9,506 bases of DNA from Anaerolineales bacterium (lineage in GTDB: Bacteria > Chloroflexota > Anaerolineae > Anaerolineales > E44-bin32): NCBI GenBank assembly GCA_023250385.1, contig JAHFAU010000067.1:1-9506 (forward strand), written 5' to 3'. The notes beneath the pieces were generated by a model, which searched no databases, was not told the DNA's origin, and worked only from the letters and a program-made list of their open reading frames with translations. How positions within the stretch are numbered: position 1 is the first letter of the stretch; each line of letters starts with the position of its first letter. Below are positions 6,842-9,506 of this stretch, piece by piece. The position numbers were made by a program, and so were the translations under genes.

Positions 6842-6962
6842 ACGCTCAAGAGTACTACAGCGGCCAATCCGAGAAAGTCGCGTTCGGTCCGGACTACCGC
6901 TGCCCAGGAAGCACGGCATGGGCGAGTGCTCCTGTTCCTCCGGGGCGCCAGGGACCGTCCGA

Positions 6963-6982
6963 GGATTAACCGATGTTAATCC
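6963..6982. repeat. Perfect 8-bp inverted repeat, possible operator
   Basis: GGATTAAC at 6963-6970 is the exact reverse complement of GTTAATCC at 6975-6982, separated by CGAT. It sits in the AT-richer part of the divergent region between the sigma factor and the FTR1 gene, about 43 bp before the FTR1 -35 candidate. A repressor or activator dimer site is a reasonable reading. There is no T-run on either strand, so a terminator is unlikely. It does not match the Fur consensus as I know it. Confidence 0.4.
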
Positions 6983-7024
6983 AAGACCGCTCCCATGGTT
7001 CGAATCCAATTAATATAAGGGTAG

Positions 7025-7068
7025 TTGACCAAAAAGGGCTGGATTGGTAAAGTTTTCACGAATACAAT
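7025..7068 (+). promoter_or_regulatory. Promoter region of the FTR1 gene
   Basis: TTGACC at 7025-7030 matches the -35 consensus at five of six positions. Seventeen bases later TAAAGT (7048-7053) matches the -10 at four of six. An alternative, better -10 is TACAAT at 7063-7068, but its -35 is poor and it would put the start almost on the ribosome site. A strong GGAGGGAG at 7076-7083 lies 10 nt before the ATG at 7094. The local base composition is distinctly AT-richer than the coding DNA. Confidence 0.45.
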
Positions 7069-7093
7069 GCCCGTTGGAGGGAGCTCACATTAG

Positions 7094-7921
7094 ATGGCTG
7101 CCGCGACCCTGATTTCCTTACGAGAAGGATTGGAAGCCGCGCTAATTGTGGGGATCCTTCTCGGCTATTTGCGCAAGATCAACTACCCTGCCGGTAGAGG
7201 CCCCGTCTGGGCAGGCGTGCTTGCTGCTACGATACTCAGTATCGGCGTGGCGGTCGTCATTCAGACTGTCGGCCTGAAACTCGAGGGCAGCGCCGAGCAG
7301 CTTTTCGAAGGAACGACGATGTTCCTCGCAGTTGGCGTGCTCACCTGGATGATCTTCTGGATGCGCTACCAGGCGCGCCTGATGCGGACCACCCTTGAAC
7401 AAGATGTGCAGGCTGCGATCGCGGCCGGCCGCAACCGGGGCCTGGCGGCAGTTTCATTCGTCGCCGTCTTCCGAGAAGGGATTGAGACTGCTCTATTCCT
7501 CTCTGCCGCTGCTTTTGCCTCCCAGGGCCCGGGGACCCTCCCCGGGGCCGTGCTCGGCCTGGGCCTCGCAGCCCTGATCGGTTACCTGATTTACGCCACG
7601 ACGGCCCGCCTGAACGTTCGGATCTTCTTTAATGTGACCAGCGCGCTGCTCTTGCTCTTCGCGGCCGGATTGTTTGCTCATGGCGTCCATGAGTTCCAGG
7701 AGGCTGGTGTATTTCCGACCCTGAATGCCCAGCTCTGGAACACCAACCAGATCTTGGATGAAAGCTCGACAATCGGTGAGTTCCTCAAAGCCCTGATCGG
7801 CTACAACGGCAATCCCTCCTTCGAGGAGGTGGCGGCCTACCTGCTCTACTGGGTGGCGACCCTGTTGGGCGTGCGTTTGTGGGTGCAGGCCAAGTTTGCC
7901 ACTCGGTTGAAGCCAGCCTAA
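7094..7921 (+). CDS. efeU: FTR1/EfeU-family iron permease
   Basis: 275-aa integral membrane permease of the oxidase-dependent Fe2+ transporter family, predicted to import iron across the cytoplasmic membrane. Both family REGLE motifs are present: REGLE at 10-14 and REGIE at 127-131, each within a hydrophobic helix. FEG (71-73) and the late HGVHEFQEAGVFP (196-208) also fit the family. About seven helices can be drawn, and the length matches EfeU. No EfeO, EfeB, multicopper oxidase or P19-like partner is encoded in the window, so the source of oxidised or delivered iron is unclear and substrate assignment rests on family alone. GGAGGGAG supports the start. The gene stands alone: divergent from the sigma block, convergent with the DUF3105 gene and closed by its own terminator. 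Control by iron is expected for the family, but I see no convincing Fur box upstream. Confidence 0.92.
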   Translation: MAAATLISLREGLEAALIVGILLGYLRKINYPAGRGPVWAGVLAATILSIGVAVVIQTVGLKLEGSAEQLFEGTTMFLAVGVLTWMIFWMRYQARLMRTTLEQDVQAAIAAGRNRGLAAVSFVAVFREGIETALFLSAAAFASQGPGTLPGAVLGLGLAALIGYLIYATTARLNVRIFFNVTSALLLLFAAGLFAHGVHEFQEAGVFPTLNAQLWNTNQILDESSTIGEFLKALIGYNGNPSFEEVAAYLLYWVATLLGVRLWVQAKFATRLKPA

Positions 7922-7952
7922 GCCGATTACGCTAACCTAACCCGAAACACAT

Positions 7953-7981
7953 CCAGCCCAGGATCGGGGCTGGTCTTTTTC
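7953..7981 (+). terminator. Intrinsic terminator after the FTR1 gene
   Basis: CCAGCCC (7953-7959) pairs perfectly with GGGCTGG (7967-7973) around a 7-nt loop and is followed at once by TCTTTTTC. It lies 31 bases after the FTR1 stop codon. On the opposite strand the hairpin is not followed by a T-run, so it serves the plus strand only. Confidence 0.88.
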
Positions 7982-8012
7982 TGGGGTATCCCCCGCTGCG
8001 GTCTAACGGCCG

Positions 8013-8636
8013 CTACGGCGCGCGGGTCTCTGGCGCCTGGTTGGGATTGTTCCGGTTGTTTCGGACGAACGCCTCAGCTAAAACCGGATCGAACTGATCG
8101 AATCGGAGCAAGCGGCCCCAGGAGGTCATGGCCACCGGGACGTCCAGCGAAGGCCAGGGGAATCCGATCACCTTGAAATCGCCCACCCGGCTCATGACTC
8201 CTTGGATGGCTTTCTTTAAGTTCTCGCAGTCGCCCGTTTTCAACCCCGCGCAGTTGTACCAAAAGATCACATAGCCGTGCTCCATGCTGTGCACAAGGTA
8301 GCCGGCAGGAAAGGGATTGAAGGAGGCGGCCTGCTCTTCATCATAGAAACCGGCGAAGGCCGGGGTCGGGTAATGGTGACCCGAAGACGGCGGGTCAGAG
8401 TTATAGGGACCCGGATCGGTGCCTTCTGGAACATGGCTGAAGGACTCGGCAGTCGGCACCAGCTCGACCTCTGGGATCGGAACTTCTTCGCCCCCTGACA
8501 GCTGCCGGGCCCGCAGGACGAGCCCACCGATGACGAGCACCGCGGCCGCCGCTACGCCGCCCCAGACCACATATCCGCGGGTCCGTTCCTGTCTGCGCCG
8601 GGCCTGCAGCCGTTCTTTGGTCGACTGCCTAGTCAT
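8013..8636 (-). CDS. DUF3105 family membrane-anchored protein
   Basis: 207-aa protein with a basic cytoplasmic start (TKERLQARRRQERTRG, 6-21), one membrane helix (about 22-41) and an outside domain of the DUF3105 type, whose function is unknown. Family signatures are HVPEGTDPGPYNSDPPSSGHH (68-88), YPTPAFAGFY (89-98) and YLVHSMEHGYVIFWY (113-127). Conserved histidines 87, 88, 116 and 120 could bind metal; this is inference. Cys129 and Cys137 (YNCAGLKTGDC) are placed to form a disulphide or a metal site outside the membrane. The start ATG at 8636 overlaps the stop of the CcdA-like gene as ATGA, so the two are probably made together. A longer in-frame version from 8756 lies within the upstream gene and is rejected. 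It is convergent with FTR1; no terminator is seen for this strand. Confidence 0.88.
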   Translation of the reverse strand: MTRQSTKERLQARRRQERTRGYVVWGGVAAAAVLVIGGLVLRARQLSGGEEVPIPEVELVPTAESFSHVPEGTDPGPYNSDPPSSGHHYPTPAFAGFYDEEQAASFNPFPAGYLVHSMEHGYVIFWYNCAGLKTGDCENLKKAIQGVMSRVGDFKVIGFPWPSLDVPVAMTSWGRLLRFDQFDPVLAEAFVRNNRNNPNQAPETRAP

Positions 8637-9506
8637 GGAAACAGTACCTGCCGGAACAGCCGCAGATTGAGTGAGAAATAGGGATTGAACGCGCCAACCA
8701 GGATCAGCAGCACTCCGGCTGCCTCCTTGATCCTTGGGGTAGCGGACTTGAGCCACTTAATGAGGGTCTGATTCGAGTTCGCCACCAACCCGGAGACCAG
8801 CAACATCAAGCCACCCATTGTCAGGGAAAAGAGCACAAACGCCGGCAAGGCGGTTGAGAAACCGCCACTGGCCAACGCCAGCACCATCAGCCCCGCCAGT
8901 ATCGGCCCGGTGCATCCCATCCCTGCTGCGTTATACCCGAGTCCATAAAGGTACAGCGTCGTTGCCGGGCTGCGCCCGCCGCCTCGCCGTGGCCGGGCCC
9001 AGGCGGTCAGCGCTTCCGCGAACCTGGGCTTGAGGTTCCAATTGGCGAGTTGCCCGATCCCCAGGACCAGCACCAGCAGGCCGACGGTGACCCGAAAGAT
9101 CCGCACGAACTGACTGGGCTCGGCGCTCGTGATGGACAGCCCACTCGCCACGCCGGTGCCGAGCACCGCGATGAGCAGGCCGAGCACCAGGTCAAAGGTC
9201 ATCACCCCCAGGGCGGCCGCTAAGCCCAACCGCAGGGGTCGGGTGCGACCGAGCCCGGCCGCCGGCTCTGCGCCGCTTGCCAAGAAGAACAAGGACAGGT
9301 AGCTGGGTAAGAGTGGAAAGGCGCAGGGTGAGAAGAAACTCGCGACTCCGGCGATCACCGCGACGGCAAAGAGGTTTAGCGCGCTCAGGTCCCGAGCTGC
9401 GACGAAGGATCGGAACCCGACGTAACCGGCCGCGATCACCGCCGCCAGCACGGCCAACCATCCCAGGTAGCGAATCCAGATTGGGTCGAGGGCGGGGCGG
9501 ATTGAA
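8633..9506 (-). CDS. CcdA/DsbD-like membrane thiol-disulphide transporter (5' end off window)
   Basis: Membrane protein of the CcdA/DsbD transmembrane family, which carries reducing equivalents from cytoplasmic thioredoxin to proteins outside the membrane. The paired cysteines are visible: SFFSPCAFPLLPSYLSLFF (Cys codon at 9325-9323) and GMGCTGPILAGL (Cys codon at 8914-8912), each in the first helix of a three-helix half, with about six core helices. The reading frame is open to the right edge: ahead of a possible TTG at 9457 it continues as DPIWIRYLGW. The true start therefore lies outside, and an additional N-terminal helix (about 9469-9413) precedes the CcdA core. The TTG looks artificial because it would cut that helix. 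The gene overlaps DUF3105 by ATGA, which suggests that DUF3105 or an upstream protein is the redox client. Confidence 0.88.
   Translation of the reverse strand, partial: SIRPALDPIWIRYLGWLAVLAAVIAAGYVGFRSFVAARDLSALNLFAVAVIAGVASFFSPCAFPLLPSYLSLFFLASGAEPAAGLGRTRPLRLGLAAALGVMTFDLVLGLLIAVLGTGVASGLSITSAEPSQFVRIFRVTVGLLVLVLGIGQLANWNLKPRFAEALTAWARPRRGGGRSPATTLYLYGLGYNAAGMGCTGPILAGLMVLALASGGFSTALPAFVLFSLTMGGLMLLVSGLVANSNQTLIKWLKSATPRIKEAAGVLLILVGAFNPYFSLNLRLFRQVLFP

Noticed and set aside
6996..7008. GGTTCGAATCC, identical to a tRNA T-arm core
   Set aside because: Only three base pairs of the T-stem form, no acceptor or anticodon arms can be drawn upstream on either strand, and no integrase or second copy is present, so neither a tRNA nor an attachment site is supported.
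7983..7994. GGGGTATCCCC hairpin downstream of DUF3105 on the minus strand
   Set aside because: The stem is only four pairs and on the minus strand it is followed by A-rich sequence, not a T-run, so it is not a credible terminator.
9455..9457. TTG as the start of the CcdA-like gene
   Set aside because: The frame stays open to the window edge and the TTG falls inside a hydrophobic helix beginning WIRYLGW, so the real start is probably outside.

Overview
The window is GC-rich bacterial DNA, densely packed with genes and without RNA genes, transposons, CRISPR arrays or long repeats. The protein families suggest a Chloroflexota-type bacterium: a PknB-like kinase, a surface lipoprotein with a Pro/Ser/Thr-rich linker, a DUF1800/DUF1501 pair, an FTR1 permease, and a CcdA-like protein beside a DUF3105 protein. 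This assignment is inference from protein character only; no phylogenetic marker is present.

Layout: (1) 1-843 (-) is the N-terminal part of a Ser/Thr protein kinase that runs off the left edge. (2) 968-1900 (+) is an M14-type metallopeptidase lipoprotein, transcribed away from the kinase. (3) 1907-6841 (-) is a compact six-gene block. In transcription order it holds an ECF sigma factor, a zinc-binding anti-sigma factor, two small membrane proteins that look like diverged paralogues, a Tat-type DUF1800 lipoprotein and a DUF1501 protein. Its 3' end meets the peptidase gene tail to tail with six bases between the stop codons. (4) 6842-7093 is a divergent regulatory region, more AT-rich than its surroundings, with a perfect 8-bp inverted repeat and a promoter for the next gene. 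(5) 7094-7921 (+) is an FTR1/EfeU-family iron permease followed by a clear intrinsic terminator. (6) 8013-9506 (-) holds a CcdA-like membrane thiol transporter (5' end off the right edge) that overlaps a membrane-anchored DUF3105 protein by ATGA.

The most interesting unit is the six-gene block. A membrane-tethered sigma/anti-sigma switch sits at the head of genes for two membrane proteins and the functionally unexplained DUF1800/DUF1501 pair. Short overlaps or gaps suggest one transcript, apart from a 93-bp gap between the two membrane genes. The simplest reading is an envelope-signal-controlled export module in which the anti-sigma factor senses a state at the membrane and the sigma factor drives the block. 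The kinase and the FTR1 gene diverge from the neighbouring units. No function is experimentally implied by the sequence for DUF1501, DUF1800, DUF3105 or the two membrane proteins.
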